From assembly GCA_035942915.1 (NCBI GenBank), contig DASZCR010000265.1, positions 1 to 41,975 on the forward strand: a DNA stretch of 41,975 nt. The letters are read 5' to 3'. This DNA is from DASZCR01 sp035942915 (GTDB taxonomy: Bacteria; Acidobacteriota; Blastocatellia; Pyrinomonadales; Pyrinomonadaceae). The notes beneath the pieces are model-generated. The model ran no database searches. It had not been told where the DNA came from and saw only the letters and a list, made by a program, of their open reading frames with translations. A program made the translations under genes and the position numbers. Below, one piece after another: positions 33,606-41,446 of the stretch. How positions within the stretch are numbered: position 1 is the first letter of the stretch; each line of letters opens with the position of its first letter.

Positions 33606-35225
33606 ATGTTAACGATTGCGCCAGAGGTCTGGCGCGATGGCGAGTTCATCCGCTGGGACGATGCGCGCGTCCACGTCATGTCGCACGTCCTGCATCATGG
33701 GTCGAGCGTCTTCGAGGGCATCCGCTGTTACAAGACGCGGCGCGGCCCTGTCCTCTTCCGCCTGCGCGAGCACATCGAACGGCTCTTCCGCTCGGCCAAG
33801 ATTTATCGCATGGAGCACAGGTGGACGGTGGACGAACTGTGCGACGCGGTTATCGAGTTGGTCGGCCGCAGCGGCTTCGACAAGTGTTACGTGCGCGCGA
33901 TTATCTTCCGCTCGCTTGACGAAGACCGTCCGGCCTTCGGCGTCAACCCCTTCCCGAACCCGCTCTCCTGCTACATCAGCGCGTGGGATTGGAGCGCATA
34001 CATGGGCGATGAAGTCATCGAGCGCGGAGTGGACGTGTGCGTCTCGACGTGGCAGAAACTTTCGCATAACACGATGCCGTTGATAGCGAAGGCGGGCGCT
34101 AACTACATGAACGCGCAACTCGTCAAGATGGAGGCGCTGCTCGGTGGCTACGCCGAAGGCATCACGCTTGATGACGAGGGAAATATTTCCGGGGGCAGCA
34201 CTGAGAACCTCTTCCTCGTCCACAACGGGGAAGTCTCGACGCCTGCGCTCTCCAACTCAATCCTCCCCGGCATCACGCGCGACAGCGTTATCCAACTCTG
34301 CCGCGAACTGGAAATTCCCGTGCGCGAGCAGACGCTCCAACGCGCGTCGCTCTACGTCGCCGAAGAGCTGTTCTTCACGGGCACGGGAGTCGAGGTCGTA
34401 CCCATCCGCTCGGTCGATAAGGTCAGCATCGGCGGCGACCGGCGCGGCCCCATCACGGAGCGCATCCAACAACGCTTCTTCGAGTTCACGTCCGGCCAGC
34501 GTCTGCCACCGGGCAACTGGCTTACTTATTTACACGCCCCTCAAACGTCGCCTGCGACGAACGCCCTCCGACCGCGCGAGGCAAACCTTCCACAGGAAAG
34601 GAGCGCCAGCACAGCATACGTAGCTTCGCAGCAAGGCGGAACCGGAAGGCACTACTACGGCACCGTCACGGCGCTGGCATGGATTTTAGGTCATTACTTC
34701 TTTGGCGCTAAGCACTACACTTATCTGGCGGGCGAGTACTACCCGCACAATCTAAGCAACCCACGTTCTTCCAACCCATACCTGATTTATCAAGACTTCT
34801 TCCAACCATGGAGGGAGAAAGACACCTACAGCAGATATCTCAGGTCGTATCGACAAGACTTGCGTACCGGCGTGGAAGCAAAAAGAAGAGAAGGGGTGAT
34901 AGACCATTCTTTGGCCGAAAGGCTCAAGGATATTTGCGACAGCGTCGATATCGTTTTCTTCTACCCGCTCGTGTTCCGGGTAAAAATCGGTCAACTGCCG
35001 AGCGAACGCCTCAAAGTTGAGGGGTCGGGAAGGCATGGTTCATCAGAGTATCTGGTTAAAGATTTAGGCGACCCGGAAATTGATGCTATCCTCTTTCTTG
35101 ACTTTGAAGCTGATGCGGATTTCAAGCGAATAGTCACAAACGAATACTATGAATCGAACCGGGCAGGCCACACGCCATATGACAGCGAGTATGTTTTACA
35201 GGTGTTAGAAAGGAGGTGCCTCTGA
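33606..35225 (+). CDS. IlvE-type aminotransferase fused to an unrecognised domain
   Basis: The 539-residue protein starts 1 nt after the helicase stop. Residues 1-310 are a branched-chain aminotransferase of full length, with PLP lysine Lys162 (LIAKAGANYMN) and the normal ending GPITERIQQRFFEF...NWLTYL. The glutamate that holds the PLP ring nitrogen (Glu193 in E. coli, in the pattern SEGxGEN) is Gly196 here (ISGGSTENLF). Residues 311-347 look like translated spacer. Residues 348-539 form a separate domain (HYYGTVTALAWILGHYFFGA, SSNPYLIYQDFFQPW) that I do not recognise. GC is 67% at 33721-33780 and 47% at 34681-34740. The enzyme part is probably impaired or repurposed. Confidence 0.8.
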   Translation: MLTIAPEVWRDGEFIRWDDARVHVMSHVLHHGSSVFEGIRCYKTRRGPVLFRLREHIERLFRSAKIYRMEHRWTVDELCDAVIELVGRSGFDKCYVRAIIFRSLDEDRPAFGVNPFPNPLSCYISAWDWSAYMGDEVIERGVDVCVSTWQKLSHNTMPLIAKAGANYMNAQLVKMEALLGGYAEGITLDDEGNISGGSTENLFLVHNGEVSTPALSNSILPGITRDSVIQLCRELEIPVREQTLQRASLYVAEELFFTGTGVEVVPIRSVDKVSIGGDRRGPITERIQQRFFEFTSGQRLPPGNWLTYLHAPQTSPATNALRPREANLPQERSASTAYVASQQGGTGRHYYGTVTALAWILGHYFFGAKHYTYLAGEYYPHNLSNPRSSNPYLIYQDFFQPWREKDTYSRYLRSYRQDLRTGVEAKRREGVIDHSLAERLKDICDSVDIVFFYPLVFRVKIGQLPSERLKVEGSGRHGSSEYLVKDLGDPEIDAILFLDFEADADFKRIVTNEYYESNRAGHTPYDSEYVLQVLERRCL

Positions 35226-35227
35226 AG

Positions 35228-35710
35228 ATGGCCGACAACACTTCTTTCCAGAAACTAAATCCCGCCGAAGAAAACTTCCTCCTTCTTCACAGAGACGCCC
35301 GAAGCGCCTGTCTCGATTTCCTCGGATTGCTCAAAGTGATACTCGCGCCCTTCAGTACTACCCACGTCTTCCCGATGATGGATTATCAGATTGCCGAACA
35401 GGTAATTGACGAGTATCTCGACAAGCTTCCGCAGACCATTAAAGATAAAATGAGAGTTAATAAAGCTTCGGTAATTGCACTCAAGGATGAATACCTCGCC
35501 CCGTCGAATGAGCCTCAGGAAGTATTACAACAGCTTGTAGATGAATACGTCGAGGCGCTCATCGACCAATACACGGCACTGCAACCGAAGCGCACCGCCA
35601 CCACCACCTCCTCCGCCCCATCATCCCGCACCGCCCCCTCGGCGGCCTCCCGCCCGGCCGAACGCTCCGCCAGAGAAGACTATACGCCTGAATACAAATC
35701 CAAATCATAA
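35228..35710 (+). CDS. Unrecognised helical protein with disordered tail
   Basis: AAGGAGGTG ends about 10 nt before the ATG at 35228, giving 160 residues. The first 110 look helical and acidic (NPAEENFLLLHRDARSACLD, VIDEYLDKLPQTIKDKM, LQQLVDEYVEALIDQYTALQ). The last 45 are Ser/Thr/Ala/Pro-rich and probably disordered. There is no signal peptide, membrane segment or known motif. It starts 2 nt after the stop of the fused IlvE gene and shares its lower GC at the 5' end. It probably belongs with the unknown C-terminal domain upstream as a partner. Confidence 0.7.
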   Translation: MADNTSFQKLNPAEENFLLLHRDARSACLDFLGLLKVILAPFSTTHVFPMMDYQIAEQVIDEYLDKLPQTIKDKMRVNKASVIALKDEYLAPSNEPQEVLQQLVDEYVEALIDQYTALQPKRTATTTSSAPSSRTAPSAASRPAERSAREDYTPEYKSKS

Positions 35711-35732
35711 ACTGCTCACTTCTACTTCTTTC

Positions 35733-35771
35733 GACCGCTTCGGCGCCTTGTCTGAAGCGTCTTAATTTTAG
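35733..35771 (+). terminator. Terminator after the helicase-IlvE-fusion operon
   Basis: An 8-bp stem with one bulged C (35733-35741 with 35754-35761) is followed by TTAATTTTAG. It lies 23 nt after the last gene of the operon and fits an intrinsic terminator. Confidence 0.5.
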
Positions 35772-35885
35772 TTAACTTCCGGGTGATGATGGGCGCTCAC
35801 TATTGGCGTCAGGGACACCGGAATCGCTAAAGTGGCGCTGTAAGAATCAGACCGCATCCTCGCGCTTTTATGTCTGCGTCGTTAA

Positions 35886-36164
35886 ATGTCAATCCCGGAG
35901 ACAACATCAGCCGAAGCCTTCTGGCGCTACGCGGGGCTGAGCAAGTTTCACTTCCAACGCCTGTTCAAGGCCGCCACCGGCGTCTCGCCCTCGCACTACC
36001 ACATCGACCTGCGGATGAGTGAAGCCCGTCGGCTGCTGCGCGAGACGAGGATGAGCGTGATTGACGTGGCGCTCGAAGTCGGCTACGCCAACCCCAGCCA
36101 CTTCGCGCGGCTCTTCCGCAGGGAGACCGGCCTCTCACCCAGCGACTACCGCCGCCAACGCTGA
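35886..36164 (+). CDS. Stand-alone AraC-type DNA-binding domain
   Basis: The 92-residue frame holds only the two helix-turn-helix units of an AraC regulator (GLSKFHFQRLFKAATGVSP, then ALEVGYANPSHFARLFRR). A sensor domain is absent and the first helix is shortened. It may be a short functional regulator, or the tail of a larger gene that lost its 5' part. Downstream lie fragments of oxidoreductase-type genes that AraC regulators often control. Together they look like a decayed catabolic or detoxification cluster. Confidence 0.7.
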   Translation: MSIPETTSAEAFWRYAGLSKFHFQRLFKAATGVSPSHYHIDLRMSEARRLLRETRMSVIDVALEVGYANPSHFARLFRRETGLSPSDYRRQR

Positions 36165-36388
36165 TTTCAGCCCGGCCGCCAAAACCAGCCCTCCCAACTC
36201 ATTCAAGGTGCTCGCGCCCGTTAGCGCCGATTTCCACACCTCTCGTTCCCCCGCACTTCGCCCTACCGTTTAGAGCAATATCGGCACAGGTCGAGCAAGA
36301 GTGTGCGCGACGGCCAGACGCACGTTATCTAAAATCCTTTCAGCATCAATCCGGTGAGTTAGAGCAAGAAACGGGGGTTTTAATCATC

Positions 36389-36645
36389 ATGCGAGCAACA
36401 GTCATGTACAGTGCCGGGAACGTCCGCGTCGAGAACGTCCCCGACGCACGCATCATCAAGCCGACAGACGCGCTGGTCACGGTCACACGCGCCTGTATCT
36501 GCGGCAGCGACCTCTGGCCTTACAAGTCGATGGAGCCGAGCGAGACCGGCGTCGTGATGGGGCACGAGGCCGTTGGCGTCGTCGAGTCGGTCGGCGCCGA
36601 CGTTCGCACGGTCACAAAGGGCGACCTCGTCGTCATGCCTCGACG
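36389..36645 (+). pseudogene. N-terminal fragment of a zinc-dependent alcohol dehydrogenase
   Basis: The first 85 or so residues of a medium-chain dehydrogenase are preserved. They include the catalytic-zinc cysteine in ACICGSD and GHEAVGVVESVG. Such enzymes have about 340-380 residues; the structural-zinc loop, the Rossmann domain and the C-terminus are gone. After GDLVVMP the sequence turns, out of frame, into a cyclophilin-like gene. The start ATG is intact. The product cannot be an active dehydrogenase. Confidence 0.8.
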
Positions 36646-36893
36646 ACAACGCAACGTCCAGAGATTTCGTCTCCCTGCTCCCGCTGACGCTGAAGGACTA
36701 CGCGGAGACCGAAAAAGTCAGCGACCTGCCGAAGAGGTTGTCGAAGGAAGGCGCGCCCCCGGCAGTGACCCTTCGGTCGGGGACATCACCTACTACGCGC
36801 CCTGGGGGAACCTCGCCGTCTTCTACAAGGACTTCGGTTATTCAAGCGGGCGCGTCAAGCTGGGAAAGATTGATTCCGGAGTCGAAGCATTGA
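36646..36893 (+). pseudogene. Frameshifted cyclophilin-like (Cyclophil_like2) gene remnant
   Basis: One frame reads LDDNATSRDFVSLLPLTLKD and EKVSDLPKRLSKEGAPP. The match then continues in another frame as DPSVGDITYYAPWGNLAVFY and VKLGKIDSGVEALN. The switch falls at a run of five C (36756-36760) and fits loss of one base. About 15 residues are missing from the N-terminus. In its usual form this is a small cytosolic protein of about 115 residues with no assigned function. Confidence 0.75.
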
Positions 36894-37174
36894 ACCGGCC
36901 CGGCGCGCGGACGGCGTGGCATGCCCATCCGGCCGGCCAGACGCTCATCGTGACGGCCGGGTCAGGCTTGGTTCAGCAGTGGGGTGGCCGAATTCAGGAG
37001 ATAAGGCCGGGTGACGTGGTTTGGATACCGCCCGGTCAAAAGCATTGGCACGGGGCCGCGCCGACCACCGGCATGACCCACATTGCCATTCAGGAGCATG
37101 TCAATGGCAAGGTCGTCGAGTGGATGGAGAAGGTCAGCGACGAACAGTATTCGTCGAAGCGGAGCCAGCCCTGA
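36894..37174 (+). pseudogene. C-terminal cupin fragment
   Basis: The segment holds the core of a cupin: the metal-binding motif AWHAHPAGQTLIVTAGSG and the second motif RPGDVVWIPPGQKHWHGA, ending in VVEWMEKVSDEQY. This form is found in cupins linked to carboxymuconolactone decarboxylases and in hydroxynitrile-lyase-like cupins. About 35-45 N-terminal residues are missing. It is in frame with the end of the cyclophilin-like fragment, the join being at RPGA. No own start or ribosome site is seen. Confidence 0.75.
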
Positions 37175-37402
37175 CCTTGACCCGCACCATAACAGGGGCA
37201 TCTCGTCCTAGCCCACGTTAGCAGGCAAATAGAGACGCTCACGGATGAGACTACGCGCACACCGCGCGTGGGTGGTCTTAAGGTGAGGGGGCGGAGCGGT
37301 CTTGGCGACAGGCAGTTGTTCGCGTAAGCTGCGCAGCACAGGTTTGGGCTGGCGGCCTTTGCGGGCAGAGAGTGGTTTAGGCACAAATAGGGGGAGCCGA
37401 AC

Positions 37403-38230
37403 ATGAAAGACGACTTGGACGAGACCTCAGGGCCTGAGTTGACGGCCGACGAGGAGGCGCTGTTAAAGGAGATGCCGACGTTGACCGACATCGGTCAGGC
37501 GCGTCGCACGTTCCTTGGGCAGACGCTCGCGGGTGGCATGGGGCTCTTCGCCCTGATGCTGCTTGAGAAGGAGGAGGCGTTGGCCGCGCTCGGCACGGCG
37601 CCCGACGCGGTCTTCGCCGCAGCGCGCGTGGTGGAGAACCCCGTCAGGGTGGCGCTGAAGGTCAACGGCGCGGCTAAGACGCTTGAACTCGATTCGCGTG
37701 TGGTGCTGCTCGACGCGCTGCGGGAGCGTCTGGAGATGACCGGCACGAAGAAGGGTTGCGACCAGGGACAGTGCGGCGCGTGCACGGTGCTCGTGGACGG
37801 TCGCCGCGTGCTGTCGTGCCTGACGCTCGCCGCGACGTGCGAGGGTAAGGAGGTCACGACGGTCGAGGGTCTGGCGAAGGGCGACGAACTGCATCCTGTG
37901 CAGGCGGCCTTCATCAAGTACGACGGCTTCCAGTGCGGCTACTGCACGCCGGGGCAACTCTGCTCGGCCGTCGGGATGCTCGAAGAAGCGCGGCGCGGGG
38001 ACGTGAGCCACGTCACGGAGGATGTGTCGGCCCCGGTCAAGCAACTCTCCGACGACGAGATACGCGAGCGGATGAGCGGCAACATCTGCCGCTGCGGCGC
38101 CTATCCGGGCATCGTCGCGGCCATTCGGGAGGCGCACTCAGGCCGTGAGTCGGCGCGGACGTGGCGCTTCGTCGAGGAGGAAGAGCTGGCGCAGGTCAGG
38201 AAGGAGTGGGAAGCCGATGAGACCGTTTAA
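37403..38230 (+). CDS. paoA: Aldehyde oxidoreductase 2Fe-2S subunit (PaoA/YagT-like), Tat-exported
   Basis: The 275-residue protein carries a twin-arginine signal (ARRTFLGQ, 33-40, then a hydrophobic stretch), set unusually deep behind 32 residues. The first 2Fe-2S cluster uses Cys119, Cys124, Cys127 and Cys139 (CDQGQCGAC). The second uses Cys178, Cys181, Cys229 and Cys231 (CGYCTPGQ and CRCGAYPG). It is the electron-transfer subunit of a molybdenum aldehyde oxidase of the xanthine oxidase family, working in the periplasm. GGGGGAG lies before the ATG. It overlaps the FAD subunit gene by 14 nt. Confidence 0.9.
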   Translation: MKDDLDETSGPELTADEEALLKEMPTLTDIGQARRTFLGQTLAGGMGLFALMLLEKEEALAALGTAPDAVFAAARVVENPVRVALKVNGAAKTLELDSRVVLLDALRERLEMTGTKKGCDQGQCGACTVLVDGRRVLSCLTLAATCEGKEVTTVEGLAKGDELHPVQAAFIKYDGFQCGYCTPGQLCSAVGMLEEARRGDVSHVTEDVSAPVKQLSDDEIRERMSGNICRCGAYPGIVAAIREAHSGRESARTWRFVEEEELAQVRKEWEADETV

Positions 38231-39206
38231 GTACGTGCGCGCGAGCGACGCGGGGGCGGCCGCGCGGGCGGTCGCCGCGAACCCGCACGCGAAGTTTCTA
38301 GCAGGTGGCACCAACATCCTCGACCTCATGAAGGAGGATGTCGAGCGCCCGAACGAGCTGGTTGACGTGAACCGCCTGAAGCTCTCGGAGATTAAGACCG
38401 CGCGCGAAGGCGGTGTCGTCATCGGCGCGCTGGCGAAGAACTCGGAGACGGCCAACCACCCCTTGATACGTCAGAACTACCCTTTGCTGACGCAGGCCAT
38501 CGTCGCGGGCGCGTCGGGGCAGCTCCGCAACATGGCGACCAACGGCGGCAACCTGATGCAGCGCACGCGCTGCCAGTACTTCTACGACACGGCCATGCCC
38601 TGCAACAAGCGCGAACCCGGCTCAGGCTGCGGCGCGCTTGAAGGGTTGAACCGCATTCACGCCATCTTCGGGTGGAGCGACAAGTGCGTGGCGACTTATC
38701 CGGGCGACATGGCGAACGCACTCTACGCGCTCGACGCCGTCGTGCGCGTGCGCGGCGCGAACGGAAGAGAGCGGACGATACCCGTCAACGACTTCCACCG
38801 CCTGCCCGGCGACACGCCGGAGAAGGACAACAACCTCGCGCACGGCGAACTTATCACGGCCATTGAGTTGCCGAAGTCGAACTTCGCGAAGAACTCCTAC
38901 TACCTGAAGGTGAGAGACCGCGCGAGTTACGCCTTCGCGCTCGTCGCCGTAGCCGCCGCGCTCGAAATGGACGGGAACAACATCAGGCAGGCGCGCGTCG
39001 TGCTCGGCTCAGTGGCGCACAAGCCCTGGCGAAGCCGTGAGGCTGAGGCCGCGCTTGCGGGAAGGGCGGCGTCGGAGGAGAGCTTCCGTCGTGCCGCCGA
39101 AGCGGCGCTTGCGGGCGCGAAGCCGCTCGCACACAACGCCTACAAAGTCGAGTTGGGGAAGCGCGCCGTCGTGCGCGCCTTGATGCGCGCCGCACGTCTG
39201 GTCTAA
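38217..39206 (+). CDS. paoB: Aldehyde oxidoreductase FAD/4Fe-4S subunit (PaoB/YagS-like)
   Basis: The ATG at 38217, inside the end of paoA, gives 329 residues. The FAD site is seen as KFLAGGTNILDLMK and ATNGGNLMQRTRC. An extra cysteine-rich insert (TRCQYFYDT, then CNKREPGSGC) is the 4Fe-4S binding loop that marks PaoB and not ordinary xanthine dehydrogenase FAD subunits. The C-terminal CO_deh_flav_C domain is present. It passes electrons between the molybdenum and iron-sulfur subunits. It has no export signal and would travel with PaoA. Confidence 0.9.
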   Translation: MRPFKYVRASDAGAAARAVAANPHAKFLAGGTNILDLMKEDVERPNELVDVNRLKLSEIKTAREGGVVIGALAKNSETANHPLIRQNYPLLTQAIVAGASGQLRNMATNGGNLMQRTRCQYFYDTAMPCNKREPGSGCGALEGLNRIHAIFGWSDKCVATYPGDMANALYALDAVVRVRGANGRERTIPVNDFHRLPGDTPEKDNNLAHGELITAIELPKSNFAKNSYYLKVRDRASYAFALVAVAAALEMDGNNIRQARVVLGSVAHKPWRSREAEAALAGRAASEESFRRAAEAALAGAKPLAHNAYKVELGKRAVVRALMRAARLV

Positions 39207-39216
39207 GGGGGAGAAT

Positions 39217-41433
39217 ATGCCGAGATACATCGGGAAAGAGATGAGCCGCGTGGACGGCGTGGCGAAGGTGACGGGCAGGGCGAAGTACGCGGCAGAGTTC
39301 CGCGCGCCAAACCTCGCCTACGGCTTCATCGTGCTTGGCTCGGTGGCGAAAGGAACCATCAAGTCTATCGACACGAGCGAGGCCGAGAGCGCGCCGGGCG
39401 TCGTCCGCGTCTTCACGCACCTGAACGCGCCGAAGCTTGGGCCGAAGGCCTCGCACGAACAGTCGCCGCCGCGCGCGCAGGAGGAGCGGGACAAGTCCTT
39501 CCGCGCGCTCCAATCGGACAGAATCTACTTCAACATGCAGCCGGTGGCGCTCGTCGTCGCCGAGACCTACGAGCAGGCGCGCTACGCCTCGCGCCTCGTC
39601 AAGGTCTCTTATAACGTCGAGAAGCACACGACCGACACGGAGTCCATGCGCGGACGGGCGCGCGTCCCTTCGCTGGGGCCGCCGCCCAAGCCGCGCGGCA
39701 ACCCGGAGGCGGCCATGAAGAGTGCGCCGGTGAAGGTCGAGGCCGAGTATCGCATCCCGGTCGAGCACCATAACCCGATGGAGCCGCACGCTGCCGTCGC
39801 CGTCTGGGAGGGCGATAGACTCACAGTCTTCGACAAGTCGCAGGAGGTCTACAACGTCCGCACGCACCTCGCTTCGAGCTTCGGCGTGCCGGAGGCGAAC
39901 GTGCAGGTCATCTCGCCCTACGTCGGCGGCGCGTTCGGGTCGTCCTTGAGGCCGAACTACTACCCGGCTCTGACGGCGATGGCGGCGCGCGAACTCAAGC
40001 GCCCGGTCAAGGTCGTCTACACGCGCACGCAGATGTTCACGGGGCACGGCCACCGCCCTTACACAATCCAGAAGGTGGCGCTCGGCGCAGAGCGAAGTGG
40101 GAAGCTCACGGCCATGATTCACGAGGCCGTCCACAACACCTCCACCTTCGAGGAGTTCTCGGACAACACGACCGGCTTCACACGACAGGTCTACGCCTGC
40201 CCGAATCTCTACGCGCCGACGTTGATTGCCGCCACAGACCTCCCGACGCCGACGTGGATGCGCGCGCCGGGCGCGGTGAGCGGCATGTTCGCGTTAGAGT
40301 GCGCGATGGACGAACTGGCCTACACGCTCAAGCTCGACCCGCTTGAACTCCGACTCATCAACTACGCCGAGACCGACCCCGAATCGGGCCGCCCGTTTTC
40401 GAGCAAGGCGCTCAGGGAGTGCTACCGGCTCGGTGCGGAAAAGTTCGGCTGGAAGAACCGCAAGTTCGAGCCGCGCTCGATGCGCGATGGCCGCCTGCTC
40501 GTCGGCTGGGGGATGGCGACCGGCATCTGGGGCGCGTTCCAGATGCCCGCCTCAGCACGCATCACCTTCAAGGCCGACGGCACGGCGCACGTCGCCAGCG
40601 CGACCAGCGACATCGGTCCCGGCACCTACACGGTCATCACCATGATTGCCGCCGAGTATCTGGGACTGAGGCCAGAGCAGGTCAAGTTCGAGCTGGGCGA
40701 CACGGGTCTGCCCCGCGCCCCGGCGCAGGGCGGCTCATGGACGACGGCGAGCGTCGGCTCGGCCGTCCACGGCGCGGCGCTGGCCGTCGGCGCGAAACTG
40801 CTCGCGCTCGCGAATCAGGACGCGAACTCGCCGCTGAAGGGGGCGACGGCGGCCGACGTGGAGATGCTCGACGGCCGGCTGCGGCTCAAGAGCGACCCGT
40901 CGCGTTCCGTCAACATCGCAGACGTGATGCGGCGCAACAACTTGGGCGAGATTGTCGAGACATTCGAGTCGCGCCCGTCTGAGGAGCGCCGCAAGTACGC
41001 GACGATGGCGCACGGCGCGCAGTTCGTCGAGGTGAAGGTTGATTCAGACATCGGACAGGTTCGCGTCACGCGCGCCATCGAGGTGACGGCCTGCGGTCGT
41101 ATCATCAACCCGAAGGCTTCGCACAGTCAGGAGATAGGCGGGGTGGTGTGGGGCATCGGCATGGCGCTACAAGAGGCGACAGAGATAGACCACCGCTACG
41201 GCCGCATCATGAACCCGAACCTTCAACACTACCACGTGCCCGTCAACGCCGACGTTCACGAGGTCGAGACGCTGTTCGTCGAGGAGGAAGACACGGTCGT
41301 CAACCCGCTTGGCGTCAAGGGCATGGGCGAACTCGGCATGGTCGGCATCCCGGCCGCCATCGCCAACGCCGTCTTCCACGCCACGGGCAGGCGCGTCCGT
41401 GAACTGCCCATCACGCCGGACAAGCTGCTGTAA
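39217..41433 (+). CDS. paoC: Aldehyde oxidoreductase molybdenum subunit (PaoC/YagR-like)
   Basis: The 738-residue protein is a full-length catalytic subunit binding molybdopterin cytosine dinucleotide. It has the N-terminal a/b hammerhead (RVDGVAKVTGRAKYAAEF) and molybdopterin-contact motifs (PYVGGAFGSS, MRAPGAVSGMFA, GPGTYTVIT, QGGSWTTASVGSA). The catalytic glutamate is in VKGMGELGMVG near residue 700. The enzyme oxidises aldehydes to acids, taking oxygen from water, and in E. coli detoxifies aromatic aldehydes in the periplasm. It has no signal peptide and is co-exported with PaoA. Spacing to paoB is 10 nt with a GGGGGAGA site. Confidence 0.92.
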   Translation: MPRYIGKEMSRVDGVAKVTGRAKYAAEFRAPNLAYGFIVLGSVAKGTIKSIDTSEAESAPGVVRVFTHLNAPKLGPKASHEQSPPRAQEERDKSFRALQSDRIYFNMQPVALVVAETYEQARYASRLVKVSYNVEKHTTDTESMRGRARVPSLGPPPKPRGNPEAAMKSAPVKVEAEYRIPVEHHNPMEPHAAVAVWEGDRLTVFDKSQEVYNVRTHLASSFGVPEANVQVISPYVGGAFGSSLRPNYYPALTAMAARELKRPVKVVYTRTQMFTGHGHRPYTIQKVALGAERSGKLTAMIHEAVHNTSTFEEFSDNTTGFTRQVYACPNLYAPTLIAATDLPTPTWMRAPGAVSGMFALECAMDELAYTLKLDPLELRLINYAETDPESGRPFSSKALRECYRLGAEKFGWKNRKFEPRSMRDGRLLVGWGMATGIWGAFQMPASARITFKADGTAHVASATSDIGPGTYTVITMIAAEYLGLRPEQVKFELGDTGLPRAPAQGGSWTTASVGSAVHGAALAVGAKLLALANQDANSPLKGATAADVEMLDGRLRLKSDPSRSVNIADVMRRNNLGEIVETFESRPSEERRKYATMAHGAQFVEVKVDSDIGQVRVTRAIEVTACGRIINPKASHSQEIGGVVWGIGMALQEATEIDHRYGRIMNPNLQHYHVPVNADVHEVETLFVEEEDTVVNPLGVKGMGELGMVGIPAAIANAVFHATGRRVRELPITPDKLL

Positions 41434-41446
41434 GGGGGCACTGACG

